In this document: one piece after another, positions 1-6,971 of the stretch
How the letters are laid out: each line of letters starts with the position of its first letter
How positions within the stretch are numbered: position 1 is the first letter of the stretch
DNA from: Neisseriaceae bacterium
Lineage (GTDB): Bacteria; Pseudomonadota; Gammaproteobacteria; Burkholderiales; Neisseriaceae
DNA length: 26,666 nt
Direction of reading: 5' to 3'
NCBI GenBank assembly: GCA_030146285.1
Contig: JASLBZ010000151.1
Span: 1-26,666 of the forward strand
Program-made: the position numbers and the translations under genes
The notes under the pieces: model-generated
What the model was told of the DNA's origin: nothing
The model's database searches: none
Seen by the model: the letters and a program-made list of their open reading frames with translations, nothing else

Positions 1-441
1 ATTAGTGCAGCTTGTTATTGGGGAAACAACACTGATTCGGATGTCGATGACGGCCTTGAGCCCATCAACGCATATTGTGACGAGCCACAACACAACCAAC
101 ACTGTGACTTAAAAAACCATTTATCAAACATGCAATACCATGCCACAGTGCCTTTTAATGACTTATCAAAATTGTGCGGTTTTCCTGGAAAATTAACCAC
201 GGAAATGCAAAGCCATCAAATTTGGCCAGCATACCAACAAGGCGGTTTGCAAGAAATTCGCAACCACTGTGAAACCATGGCAGCAAAAACTTATTTATTG
301 TATTTGCGTTTTGAATTGATGCGCGGTTTTTTGGATGCAGACAATTACCAAGCAGACATCAAACGCCTGTATGACCATTTACAACACCAAGATGAAGCAC
401 ACTGGCTGGCGTTTTGTTCACAATGGCAACAAAAAGGCTAA
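1..441 (+). CDS. Unrecognised protein, C-terminal part only (5' end outside window)
   Basis: The reading frame is open from the first base of the window and ends at TAA 439-441, giving the last 146 residues of a longer protein. An internal ATG at 130 is not needed as a start because the frame continues upstream without a stop. I do not recognise the family. The visible part has about six cysteines, an acidic stretch near the start (DSDVDDGLE) and an amphipathic helical tail rich in His, Gln and Trp. No transmembrane segment or known motif is visible. It ends 4 bases before the GTG start of the prephenate dehydrogenase gene, so the two are probably co-transcribed. The function is unknown; that it is a real gene rests on the long open frame and the close spacing. 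Confidence 0.6.
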   Translation: MSAACYWGNNTDSDVDDGLEPINAYCDEPQHNQHCDLKNHLSNMQYHATVPFNDLSKLCGFPGKLTTEMQSHQIWPAYQQGGLQEIRNHCETMAAKTYLLYLRFELMRGFLDADNYQADIKRLYDHLQHQDEAHWLAFCSQWQQKG

Positions 442-445
442 ACCA

Positions 446-1315
446 GTGATTCAACCTCTCAACATCGTCTTAATTGGCGTCGGTCTTATTGGCGGTTCTT
501 TTGTTTTGGATTTGAAGCGCCAGAATGTGTGCAGCCATGTCCATGGCATCGACTTGGACGCAGAAAACCTCAAGCGTGCTATTGAACGAAAAGTCATTGA
601 CAGCAGCAGTACTGAAATTGATGCAGCCGTTACCCAAGCCGACTTAATCGTGATTGCCACCCCTGTAGGCACCATCAAAGGCATTTGCCAACGTCTGATT
701 CCTTTTTTGAAAGCCAATACCATCATTATGGATGTGGGCAGCACCAAACAAGTGACCCTTGAATCTTTTCAGGCTGCCTTACCCCATCACTTGCCCTATT
801 GCGTCGCGGCACACCCCATTGCAGGCTCAGACCGAAGTGGTGCCACAGCTGCGCAATTTAGTTTATTTGCCAATAAAAAATTGATTCTGTGTGCCAATCC
901 AGTTCAGAATGACCAAGCCTACCAAACCATTAAACAGCTTTGGCAAAGTGTCGGAGCCAGCATCCATGAGCTCTCAGCACAAGAACACGATGAAATATTC
1001 GCCACGGTTAGCCATTTGCCTCATTTATTGGCTTATGCTTACATCAATCAAGTGGCCAGCGCGAGCAACTCAAAAGCCTGCTTGGATTTTGCAGCCACCG
1101 GCTTTCAAGATTTCACTCGCATAGCTGCCAGCCATCCTGCCATTTGGACCGATGTTAGCTTAGCCAATCAAACAACCCTCCTGAAGCTACTACAAGAGCA
1201 GCAAGAGCAACTCCAGCACTTAATTCACTTACTCAAAACACAAGACAAACAAGGTTTATACGATTACTACCAACAAGCCCAAGTCATTCGTGAGAACTGG
1301 CATAAACAACAATAA
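446..1315 (+). CDS. tyrA: Prephenate dehydrogenase (TyrA)
   Basis: Predicted NAD(P)-dependent prephenate dehydrogenase: it converts prephenate to 4-hydroxyphenylpyruvate in tyrosine synthesis, in the cytoplasm. Residues 11-18 (GVGLIGGS) form the Rossmann nucleotide-binding loop, followed by ATPV at 71-74, DVGSTK at 96-101 and the family motif HPIAG at 123-127. The conserved His/Asp pair (181-182) and SHLPH (189-193) lie in the helical C-terminal domain. I chose the GTG at 446: AAAGG at 433-437 sits 8 bases upstream, translation then starts just before the Rossmann strand, and the 289-residue product has the usual length for a monofunctional TyrA without a chorismate mutase domain. The longer ATG start at 335 would overlap the upstream gene by over 100 bases and add 37 unrelated residues. 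A perfect uptake-sequence copy lies inside the gene at 768-779. Confidence 0.9.
   Translation: MIQPLNIVLIGVGLIGGSFVLDLKRQNVCSHVHGIDLDAENLKRAIERKVIDSSSTEIDAAVTQADLIVIATPVGTIKGICQRLIPFLKANTIIMDVGSTKQVTLESFQAALPHHLPYCVAAHPIAGSDRSGATAAQFSLFANKKLILCANPVQNDQAYQTIKQLWQSVGASIHELSAQEHDEIFATVSHLPHLLAYAYINQVASASNSKACLDFAATGFQDFTRIAASHPAIWTDVSLANQTTLLKLLQEQQEQLQHLIHLLKTQDKQGLYDYYQQAQVIRENWHKQQ
768..779 (-). repeat. DNA uptake sequence, Kingella-type, exact copy
   Basis: The minus strand reads AGGCAGCCTGAA, a 12/12 match to the Kingella-type DUS dialect. It lies inside tyrA. Exact copies also occur at 22764-22775 and 23763-23774. The family use of such words is in natural transformation, where they are recognised by the minor pilin ComP. 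Confidence 0.8.
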
Positions 1316-1348
1316 AAATCGCCATGGGTCTCATTGCAATCCAAATCG

Positions 1349-1376
1349 AAAATCCCAAGCACATGCTTGGGATTTT
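1349..1376. terminator. Bidirectional terminator between tyrA and the M61 peptidase gene
   Basis: A perfect 12-bp stem (1349-1360 with 1365-1376) surrounds a 4-base loop. The stem has a GC-rich core and AAAA/TTTT ends, so each strand finishes in a short U run. It lies between two convergent genes and can serve both. Confidence 0.75.
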
Positions 1377-1388
1377 AAAAACCAAAAT

Positions 1389-3179
1389 TTACAAATCTAA
1401 ACCTAACCAAACGTTAAGTCTGTCATGACTATCCACCATTAAGCATGCACTTCGATTAAAGCTTTTAGCGACCGTAAACTCCGTCTGCAATAAAACACCT
1501 TGTCTAAAATAATGCAAAGAAACGACATCACCCAATTGAGCACGTTTTAGCTCATCATCAAATTGGCTAAAATGAAAACCATTAATGGCAACAATCTGGT
1601 CTTTGCTCGCCAATCCTGCTGACAACGCCAAACTGCCATCATGCACTACCTGAACCAACAAGGCCGCTTCTGTTTTTTGCAACTTAGCACCCAACTCAAT
1701 CACCACATCATTCTGAGTGGGCTCTTGTTCAAACATCGCCCCCAAATGACTGCGCGCTGTGTTTTGCCAAATTAGATTCACACCCAAGGTTTGCAATGCT
1801 TCAACCAAAGGCAACTCTTGCGTGGAGTGCACCACACAATCATAAACATCGGCCAAATGGCATTCACAAATAGCTTGCGCTTGTTCAAGCCAAGCATCTT
1901 CAAGCAGGCCATTACCTGTTGCCACATAGTCTTGCATCAAGGCTCGCATCACATCAGCCAAGGATTTTTGATTGTGGGTTCGTTCTCGAATCGCAGCATC
2001 CAAACACAAGGCCGCCAAAGCCCCTTTTTGGTAATAGCTAACAATGGCATTGCTGCTGTTTTCATCTTGCTTATAGAATTTAGTCCATGCATTAAAACTT
2101 GATTGGGCAATGCTTTGTTTAAAGCGTCCTGAGTTTTGGTGCACTCGACTGATGTTCTTTGCCAGCAAGTTCAAATACGTATTTTGTGAGATCACGCCCG
2201 ATTGCACCAAGAACAAATCATCGTAATACGACGTTACGCCCTCAAAAAACCACAACAGCTCCGTATACACTTCTTCTTGTAAATTGTACGGATTAAACAC
2301 TTGAGGCTTAATGGACTTTACATTCCAAGCATGAAAATATTCATGACTAAATAACCCCAATAGACCAACATAATCTTCATTGTCTTGATTCATGCCAGAA
2401 TAAGGCAATGAGCGCCTATCGGCCATCAAAGCAGTAGAAGAACGGTGCTCTAAGCCACCATAAATATCCTGCCCCACATAAAGCAAAAAGACATAACTTG
2501 AAAATGGCGTTTGTCCCGCAAAAAAATGTTGCTGCGCTGTGCATATTTTCTGCACATCACGGCTTAACCTTTCTTTATCCCAAACTCCCGTCGTACCCGA
2601 AACCACAATGTGGTGAGTAATCTCATTGACCACAAATGAGGTGGTTTGCAAATGTCCCATCTCAACAGGATGGTCAATCAAGTCTGCGTAATTTTCCGCC
2701 TGATATTCATACAAACCCAAGGCCGAATCCACACTAAGCGCAGGCATGCTGGTGGCGACCTGCCAATTCTTTTCACACAAGCTCGTGGGTAGCTGTATTT
2801 TCAAATAGCAAGCTTGTTCTTGCCATGCTTCGGAGCTCATCAATAAGCTTGCGCCATCAAAATAACCACGCTGCCCATCCAAATAAGAACCACGAACAGA
2901 CAGGTCAAATCCATAGACGTGATAACATAATTTAACAATGCCAGTGGCATTTTTAACACACCATGTGTTTTTATTTTTCTGCTTTATTTCAAGGTTTTTT
3001 TGCTCATTCTTTGCCTCTATTTTGACAATATTTCTTGAGAAATCTCGAATCATATAGCTGCCAGGCACCCAGTTTGGCAAAGATACTTCAATTGTATCTT
3101 CAATAGCTTGCTGCCATCTAATCTGAACACACCACAGGTGAGAATCAACATCTATCGGGCTTACAAAATATTCTAGCAT
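1389..3179 (-). CDS. M61-family metallopeptidase with PDZ domain (glycyl aminopeptidase-like)
   Basis: Predicted zinc metallopeptidase of MEROPS family M61, related to Sphingomonas glycyl aminopeptidase. With the ATG at 3179 the protein has 596 residues, normal for the family. The N-terminal beta domain contains PNWVPGSYMIRDF (about 34-46). The catalytic region shows GGLEHRSS (about 241-248), zinc motif HEYFH at 279-283 followed by AWNVKSIKP, and a downstream Glu near 313 (FFEG) as likely third zinc ligand. A PDZ-like domain occupies roughly 450-570, with GLASKDQIVAING. A longer TTG start at 3185 is possible, but the ATG is preferred, with AGG about 8 bases upstream. No signal peptide is visible, so a cytoplasmic site is likely. 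It is divergent from ccoN. The physiological substrate is not known from sequence. Confidence 0.88.
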   Translation of the reverse strand: MLEYFVSPIDVDSHLWCVQIRWQQAIEDTIEVSLPNWVPGSYMIRDFSRNIVKIEAKNEQKNLEIKQKNKNTWCVKNATGIVKLCYHVYGFDLSVRGSYLDGQRGYFDGASLLMSSEAWQEQACYLKIQLPTSLCEKNWQVATSMPALSVDSALGLYEYQAENYADLIDHPVEMGHLQTTSFVVNEITHHIVVSGTTGVWDKERLSRDVQKICTAQQHFFAGQTPFSSYVFLLYVGQDIYGGLEHRSSTALMADRRSLPYSGMNQDNEDYVGLLGLFSHEYFHAWNVKSIKPQVFNPYNLQEEVYTELLWFFEGVTSYYDDLFLVQSGVISQNTYLNLLAKNISRVHQNSGRFKQSIAQSSFNAWTKFYKQDENSSNAIVSYYQKGALAALCLDAAIRERTHNQKSLADVMRALMQDYVATGNGLLEDAWLEQAQAICECHLADVYDCVVHSTQELPLVEALQTLGVNLIWQNTARSHLGAMFEQEPTQNDVVIELGAKLQKTEAALLVQVVHDGSLALSAGLASKDQIVAINGFHFSQFDDELKRAQLGDVVSLHYFRQGVLLQTEFTVAKSFNRSACLMVDSHDRLNVWLGLDL

Positions 3180-3229
3180 GAACAAAACCTAACATTATTA
3201 ACAGTCATGGAGTGCATCCTATCATCTGA

Positions 3230-3243
3230 TTGACGTTCGTCAA
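3230..3243. promoter_or_regulatory. FNR/FixK-type binding site upstream of ccoN
   Basis: TTGACGTTCGTCAA fits the FNR/FixK pattern TTGAY-N4-RTCAA, and the symmetry extends one base on each side (3229 and 3244), giving 7-bp arms around TT. Its centre (3236.5) is about 40 bases before the start predicted from the -10 box at 3264-3269, close to the -41.5 class II position used by FNR-type activators. cbb3 oxidase operons are commonly under FNR or FixK control. It also lies 51 bases upstream of the divergent peptidase start. Confidence 0.65.
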
Positions 3244-3263
3244 TACCATAAAAGTATTTAGTC

Positions 3264-3269
3264 TATATT
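3264..3269 (+). promoter_or_regulatory. Predicted -10 element of the ccoN operon
   Basis: TATATT is a 5/6 match to the sigma-70 -10 box. The base positions 17 bp upstream (3241-3246, CAATAC) are a poor -35, as expected for an activator-dependent promoter. The FNR-type site lies where an activator would touch polymerase. Confidence 0.55.
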
Positions 3270-3385
3270 CTATGGCATCTGCTTAAAATTGCTTGATACA
3301 AATCGCATGATAGCTAGTGTAGCCGTACTCTTTATTAAGTTAAAAACTAGTCGAATGTTTGGATTTGCTTTAAAATACAAGCTGG

Positions 3386-3434
3386 TCAATATATTGTCTC
3401 CCAAAATAGGTATTCTTGGGAGACAATATATTGA
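3386..3434. repeat. 19-bp perfect inverted repeat (hairpin) in the ccoN leader
   Basis: The left arm 3386-3404 is the exact reverse complement of the right arm 3416-3434; the loop is 11 bases (3405-3415) and itself contains AATA/TATT. On the plus strand the stem is followed by an A run, not a U run, so it is not a normal intrinsic terminator. On the minus strand the T run precedes it. The arms do not match the uptake sequence or any other repeat I can see in the window. Its role is unknown. Confidence 0.9.
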
Positions 3435-3459
3435 AAAAAATCTAAGAAATGTCATGAAT

Positions 3460-3475
3460 CTAAGGCTTGCCTTAG
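3460..3475. repeat. Small palindrome in the ccoN leader
   Basis: CTAAGGC-TT-GCCTTAG has 7-bp perfect arms around TT. It lies 26 bases after the large hairpin and about 40 bases before the ccoN ribosome site. A protein-binding operator or a small RNA hairpin are both possible. Confidence 0.6.
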
Positions 3476-3526
3476 CAGAATTGATTGGTAATGTTTTAAA
3501 ATCCCATTTGAACATGGAGAACCCTC

Positions 3527-4957
3527 ATGGAAACGCAAACTTATAACTACAAGGTAGTACGGCAGTTCGCCGTAATGACCGTAGTTTGGGGTATTGTCGG
3601 TATGTTGGTTGGGGTCATTATTGCAGCCCAACTGTATATGCCGGTACTTAACCTCACTGAAATTGGCCCTTGGTTCACCTTCGGCCGCCTACGTCCATTA
3701 CATACTAATGCGGTTATTTTTGCATTTGGTGGTTGTGGCCTATTTGCTACTTCGTACTATGTCGTACAACGAACTTGTAACGTTCGCTTAATCAGCGACA
3801 AGCTTGCTGCCTTCACCTTCTGGGGTTGGCAATTGGTGATTGTATCTGTGGCTATTACTTACCCATTAGGCTTAACTTTTGGTAAAGAATACGCAGAAGC
3901 AATTTGGCCAATCAAACTTTTGATTGCGATTGTTTGGGTTGTCTATGCTATCGTGTTCTTTGGTACCATTGCCATTCGTAAAAACAAACACATCTACGTT
4001 GCTAACTGGTTCTACGGTGCGTTTATTTTGGCCGTTGCTTTGCTTCACATTGTGAATGGCTTAAGCGTTCCTGCAACATGGACTCGTTCGTATCCTATTT
4101 ACGCAGGTGCAGTAGATGCCATGGTTCAATGGTGGTACGGTCACAATGCAGTGGGTTTCTTCTTAACTGCAGCCTTCTTAGGTATGATGTACTACTTCGT
4201 TCCTAAGCAAGCCGGTCGTCCTGTTTATTCTTACCGTTTGTCTGTTGTTCACTTTTGGGCGTTAATTTTCACCTACATGTGGGCAGGTCCTCACCATTTA
4301 CACTACACCGCATTGCCTGATTGGACTCAATCGGTAGGTATGGTGTTCTCTATTATTCTATTCGCTCCAAGCTGGGGTGGTATGATTAACGGTATCATGA
4401 CCTTATCTGGCGCATGGCACAAACTTCGCACTGACCCAATCCTAAAATTCTTGGTTGTTTCTTTGTCTTTCTATGGTATGTCTACCTTCGAAGGCCCAAT
4501 GATGGCAATCAAAACAGTGAATGCCCTATCGCATTACACTGATTGGACAATTGGTCACGTACACTCAGGTGCTTTAGGTTGGGTAGGCTTTATTACCATT
4601 GGCTCTATCTACTACTTGCTACCTCGTTTGTTTGGTCAAACATCAATGCACAGCACTAAATTAATCGAAGCTCACTTCTGGATTGCAACAATTGGTGTGG
4701 TTCTTTACATCGCTGCAATGTGGATTGCCGGTGTGATGCAAGGTTTGATGTGGCGTGCTCTGAATGATGACGGTACTTTAACGTATGCGTTTATTGACTC
4801 AATCAAAGCAACAATGCCTTACTATCTGATTCGTTTGGTTGGCGGTATTTTATACCTAAGCGGTATGTTAATTATGTGCTACAACATGATTAAAACCATC
4901 CAAGCTGGTAAACCTGTTGATGCTGAAATTCCTAATACATCAATCTCTCAACACTAA
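3527..4957 (+). CDS. ccoN: cbb3-type cytochrome c oxidase subunit I (CcoN)
   Basis: Catalytic subunit of the high-affinity cbb3 oxidase in the inner membrane, reducing O2 to water and contributing to the proton gradient. The 476-residue protein has about 12 hydrophobic helices. Predicted ligands: H59 (RLRPLHTNA) and H346 for low-spin haem b, H344 for high-spin haem b3, and H206, H256 and H257 for CuB (WWYGHNA; AGPHHLHY). Y250 is positioned for the family's His-Tyr crosslink, and E322 lies in TFEGPM. The ATG at 3527 has GGAG 7 bases upstream. First gene of ccoNOQP, followed 20 bases later by ccoO. An FNR-type site upstream suggests induction at low oxygen. Nothing in the coding sequence is abnormal. 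Confidence 0.97.
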   Translation: METQTYNYKVVRQFAVMTVVWGIVGMLVGVIIAAQLYMPVLNLTEIGPWFTFGRLRPLHTNAVIFAFGGCGLFATSYYVVQRTCNVRLISDKLAAFTFWGWQLVIVSVAITYPLGLTFGKEYAEAIWPIKLLIAIVWVVYAIVFFGTIAIRKNKHIYVANWFYGAFILAVALLHIVNGLSVPATWTRSYPIYAGAVDAMVQWWYGHNAVGFFLTAAFLGMMYYFVPKQAGRPVYSYRLSVVHFWALIFTYMWAGPHHLHYTALPDWTQSVGMVFSIILFAPSWGGMINGIMTLSGAWHKLRTDPILKFLVVSLSFYGMSTFEGPMMAIKTVNALSHYTDWTIGHVHSGALGWVGFITIGSIYYLLPRLFGQTSMHSTKLIEAHFWIATIGVVLYIAAMWIAGVMQGLMWRALNDDGTLTYAFIDSIKATMPYYLIRLVGGILYLSGMLIMCYNMIKTIQAGKPVDAEIPNTSISQH

Positions 4958-4977
4958 TTAAGAAAGCAAGGTTAATT

Positions 4978-5589
4978 ATGGGTTTGCAAAAATTAGCTGA
5001 AGAAAAGGTTGGCTTCTTAATCGTATTCACACTTTTTGTGATTAGTATTGGTTTATTGATTGAAGTCGTACCATTGTTCTTCCAAAAGTCAGTTACGGAG
5101 CCTGCACCTGGCGTTGAGCCATACAATGCACTGCAAGTAGCTGGTCGTGATATTTATATTCGTGAAGGCTGTTACAACTGCCACTCACAAATGATTCGTC
5201 CATTTAGAGCAGAGACCGAACGCTATGGTCACTACTCTATTGCTGGCGAGTCTGTTTATGACCGTCCATTCCAATGGGGTTCTAAACGTATTGGTCCAGA
5301 TCTAGCACGTGTTGGTGAACGTTACTCAGATGAATGGCACCGTTTGCATTTAACGAATCCACGTGACGTGGTTCCTGAATCAAACATGCCAGCGTTCCCT
5401 CACTTAGCGCGCAACAAAGTCGATGGTGATGACATTACCAAGAGCATGGTTGCACTTCGCACAGTGGGTACACCTTATACTGATGAAGACATTGCCGGTG
5501 CAAAAGCAGAAGTTGAAGGCAAATCTGAATTAGAGGCGGTCATTGCATATTTGCAAGGCTTGGGTTTAGCACTAAAAAATGTTAGGTAA
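4978..5589 (+). CDS. ccoO: cbb3-type cytochrome c oxidase subunit II, mono-haem (CcoO)
   Basis: Membrane-anchored monohaem cytochrome c subunit of cbb3 oxidase; it passes electrons from CcoP to the CcoN haems on the periplasmic side. The 203 residues start with one transmembrane anchor (about 12-34). The haem c site CYNCH is at 65-69 and the likely axial Met is M137 in ESNMPAFP. The motif NCHSQMIRPF is characteristic of CcoO. The ATG at 4978 follows AAGG about 8 bases upstream. It lies between ccoN and ccoQ with short gaps, in the same operon. Length and motifs are normal. Confidence 0.97.
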   Translation: MGLQKLAEEKVGFLIVFTLFVISIGLLIEVVPLFFQKSVTEPAPGVEPYNALQVAGRDIYIREGCYNCHSQMIRPFRAETERYGHYSIAGESVYDRPFQWGSKRIGPDLARVGERYSDEWHRLHLTNPRDVVPESNMPAFPHLARNKVDGDDITKSMVALRTVGTPYTDEDIAGAKAEVEGKSELEAVIAYLQGLGLALKNVR

Positions 5590-5595
5590 ATCATA

Positions 5596-5793
5596 ATGGA
5601 TTTGACTTGGGCACGTTCTTTATACACAGTAATTTGTTTTGGTAGCTTTTTGATTATTATTCTGATTGTTTTACGTAAGGGTGGTAAAAAAGAATATGAT
5701 CAGATAGCTAATAACGTTGTTGATGACGACGACTTGCCACACGAGAAAAACAACGCGCCCAATGCAGACCAGCATGATCACGGAGCGAAATAA
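5596..5793 (+). CDS. ccoQ: cbb3-type cytochrome oxidase subunit CcoQ
   Basis: Small single-helix accessory subunit that in other bacteria stabilises the cbb3 complex. The 65 residues comprise one transmembrane segment (about 8-26, rich in Ile, Leu and Val), a short basic stretch (RKGGKKEYD) and an acidic, His-containing tail. It starts 7 bases after the ccoO stop, with AGGTAA as ribosome site. Its TAA overlaps the ccoP ATG by one base, which points to translational coupling. Sequence conservation in this family is low, so the call rests on size, topology and position between ccoO and ccoP. Confidence 0.9.
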   Translation: MDLTWARSLYTVICFGSFLIIILIVLRKGGKKEYDQIANNVVDDDDLPHEKNNAPNADQHDHGAK

Positions 5794-6737
5794 TGAATAC
5801 AACTACTGAATTTACCAGTAATTTTTGGAACATATACATTGCTGTTCTAATCGTACTCAGTTTCATTGGTTTGATTTGGCTATTGTTTTCACAAAACAAA
5901 GCACCAACCAATAAACCTGGCGAAGATCAGAACACGGGGCACTCTTGGGATGGTATTGAAGAGTATAACAACCCACTACCACGTTGGTGGTTCTACCTGT
6001 TCATCCTGACCATGATTTTTGGTGCAGCCTACTTTGTGCTGTACCCAGGATTTGGTTCATACAAGGGTGTTTTGAATTGGACCAGTGATGGAGAATACCA
6101 AGCTGAAGTCAAAAAAGCAGAAGAACGCTACAAACCAATCTACGCTAAATTTGCAGCCATGCCAATTGAGCAAGTAGCAGCCGATCCAGAAGCACAACGC
6201 ATTGGCCAAAACTTATTCAATACATACTGTATTCAGTGTCATGGTTCGGATGCCAAAGGTCAACGCGGCTTCCCTAACCTAACAAACAGTGATTGGTTGT
6301 GGGGCGGTACACCAGAAGCAATTCATGAAACCATTCAAGATGGTCGTTTTGGTGTCATGGCAGCTTGGGGTCCAATCTTAGGTGAAGAACGTGTTAAAGA
6401 TGCAGCTAACTATGTGATGTCTTTATCAAAAACACCTCGTGAATATGACACTGAACGCGCGGCGCGCGGTAAAGAAATATTCATGGGTCCTCCAGCTAGC
6501 TGCTTCACTTGTCACGGTGAAAAAGGCGAAGGTATTATTGGTTCTGGTCCTAACCTAACTGATGACATCTGGTTATGGGGTGGTTCAGAGAAGCAAATTA
6601 TTGAAACCATTACCAATGGCCGTCAAAACCAAATGCCAGCTTGGGACAGCTTCTTAGATGAAGACAAATTGCACATTATGACTGCTTATGTTTGGGGTTT
6701 ATCAAACAACAAAAAAGCAGAAGCACCTGCAAAATAA
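5793..6737 (+). CDS. ccoP: cbb3-type cytochrome c oxidase subunit III, di-haem (CcoP)
   Basis: Di-haem cytochrome c subunit that takes electrons from soluble or membrane cytochromes and hands them to CcoO. The 314-residue protein has two N-terminal transmembrane segments (about 12-32 and 66-84) and two cytochrome c domains, with haem sites CIQCH at 146-150 and CFTCH at 237-241 and likely axial Met residues M189 and M281. The ATG overlaps the ccoQ stop (TAATG). Neisseria gonorrhoeae CcoP carries a third, C-terminal haem domain; here the protein ends soon after the second domain with a Lys/Ala-rich tail, so it is the canonical di-haem form. A strong terminator follows. There is no sign of truncation by frameshift: the stop is clean and the next 187 bases are non-coding. 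Confidence 0.96.
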   Translation: MNTTTEFTSNFWNIYIAVLIVLSFIGLIWLLFSQNKAPTNKPGEDQNTGHSWDGIEEYNNPLPRWWFYLFILTMIFGAAYFVLYPGFGSYKGVLNWTSDGEYQAEVKKAEERYKPIYAKFAAMPIEQVAADPEAQRIGQNLFNTYCIQCHGSDAKGQRGFPNLTNSDWLWGGTPEAIHETIQDGRFGVMAAWGPILGEERVKDAANYVMSLSKTPREYDTERAARGKEIFMGPPASCFTCHGEKGEGIIGSGPNLTDDIWLWGGSEKQIIETITNGRQNQMPAWDSFLDEDKLHIMTAYVWGLSNNKKAEAPAK

Positions 6738-6750
6738 GTGAGCATCAATT

Positions 6751-6784
6751 AAAAAAAGACCCAGTTTTTCTGGGTCTTTTTTTT
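6751..6784 (+). terminator. Intrinsic terminator after ccoP
   Basis: GACCCAG (6758-6764), a TTTTT loop and CTGGGTC (6770-6776) are followed by eight T residues. It is preceded by a run of A, so the stem can be extended. It closes the ccoNOQP operon and separates it from ccoG. Confidence 0.9.
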
Positions 6785-6825
6785 GTATCCAACAGCCTTC
6801 TTTATGCCAATGTGTTGTAAACTGC

Positions 6826-6884
6826 GACAAAATGTCACACCCATGCCCTCTTACTCAATGCCCTACTTTATTTATTGCTATAAT
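6826..6884 (+). promoter_or_regulatory. Candidate ccoG promoter region
   Basis: A perfect -10 hexamer TATAAT lies at 6879-6884, with no good -35 at the proper distance (6856-6861 is CAATGC). About 60 bases upstream of the implied start is a dyad GACA-AAA-TGTC (6826-6836), inside a CRP-like context TGCGA-N7-TCACA that is one base too wide for the CRP consensus. The -10 box is good; any activator site is speculative. Confidence 0.4.
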
Positions 6885-6971
6885 AAGCAGCATAACACTT
6901 AGAATAGTATGCTTGTATTCACCAAACCTTCACACCAAAGAAGGTTGTGTGTATAGAAAAGGGAAAACGCA

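Larger units (their letters stand above)
3180..3526. other. 347-bp gene-free stretch: ccoN control region and long leader
   Basis: This stretch lies between the divergent M61 peptidase and ccoN. The weak short reading frames in it have no convincing ribosome site or family resemblance. It contains an FNR/FixK-type dyad (3230-3243), a -10 candidate (3264-3269), a 19-bp perfect inverted repeat (3386-3434), a 7-bp palindrome (3460-3475) and the ccoN ribosome site GGAG (3516-3519). If transcription starts near 3277, the ccoN mRNA leader is about 250 nt and carries both hairpins. Confidence 0.7.

Noticed and set aside
451..747. Long antisense frames inside tyrA, maeB, hemX, fabH, plsX and others
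   Set aside because: They lie in shadow of well-supported genes, lack ribosome sites, and show no family motifs.
3291..3304. A second possible FNR half-site, TTGATACAAATCGC
   Set aside because: Only the left half matches; the right half lacks the final AA, and it lies downstream of the predicted start.
3289..3546. An 85-codon plus-strand frame, and an overlapping 81-codon minus-strand frame, in the ccoN upstream region
   Set aside because: Neither has a convincing ribosome site or a recognisable family, the plus frame runs past the ccoN start in another frame, and both span the palindromes, whose sequence explains the lack of stops.
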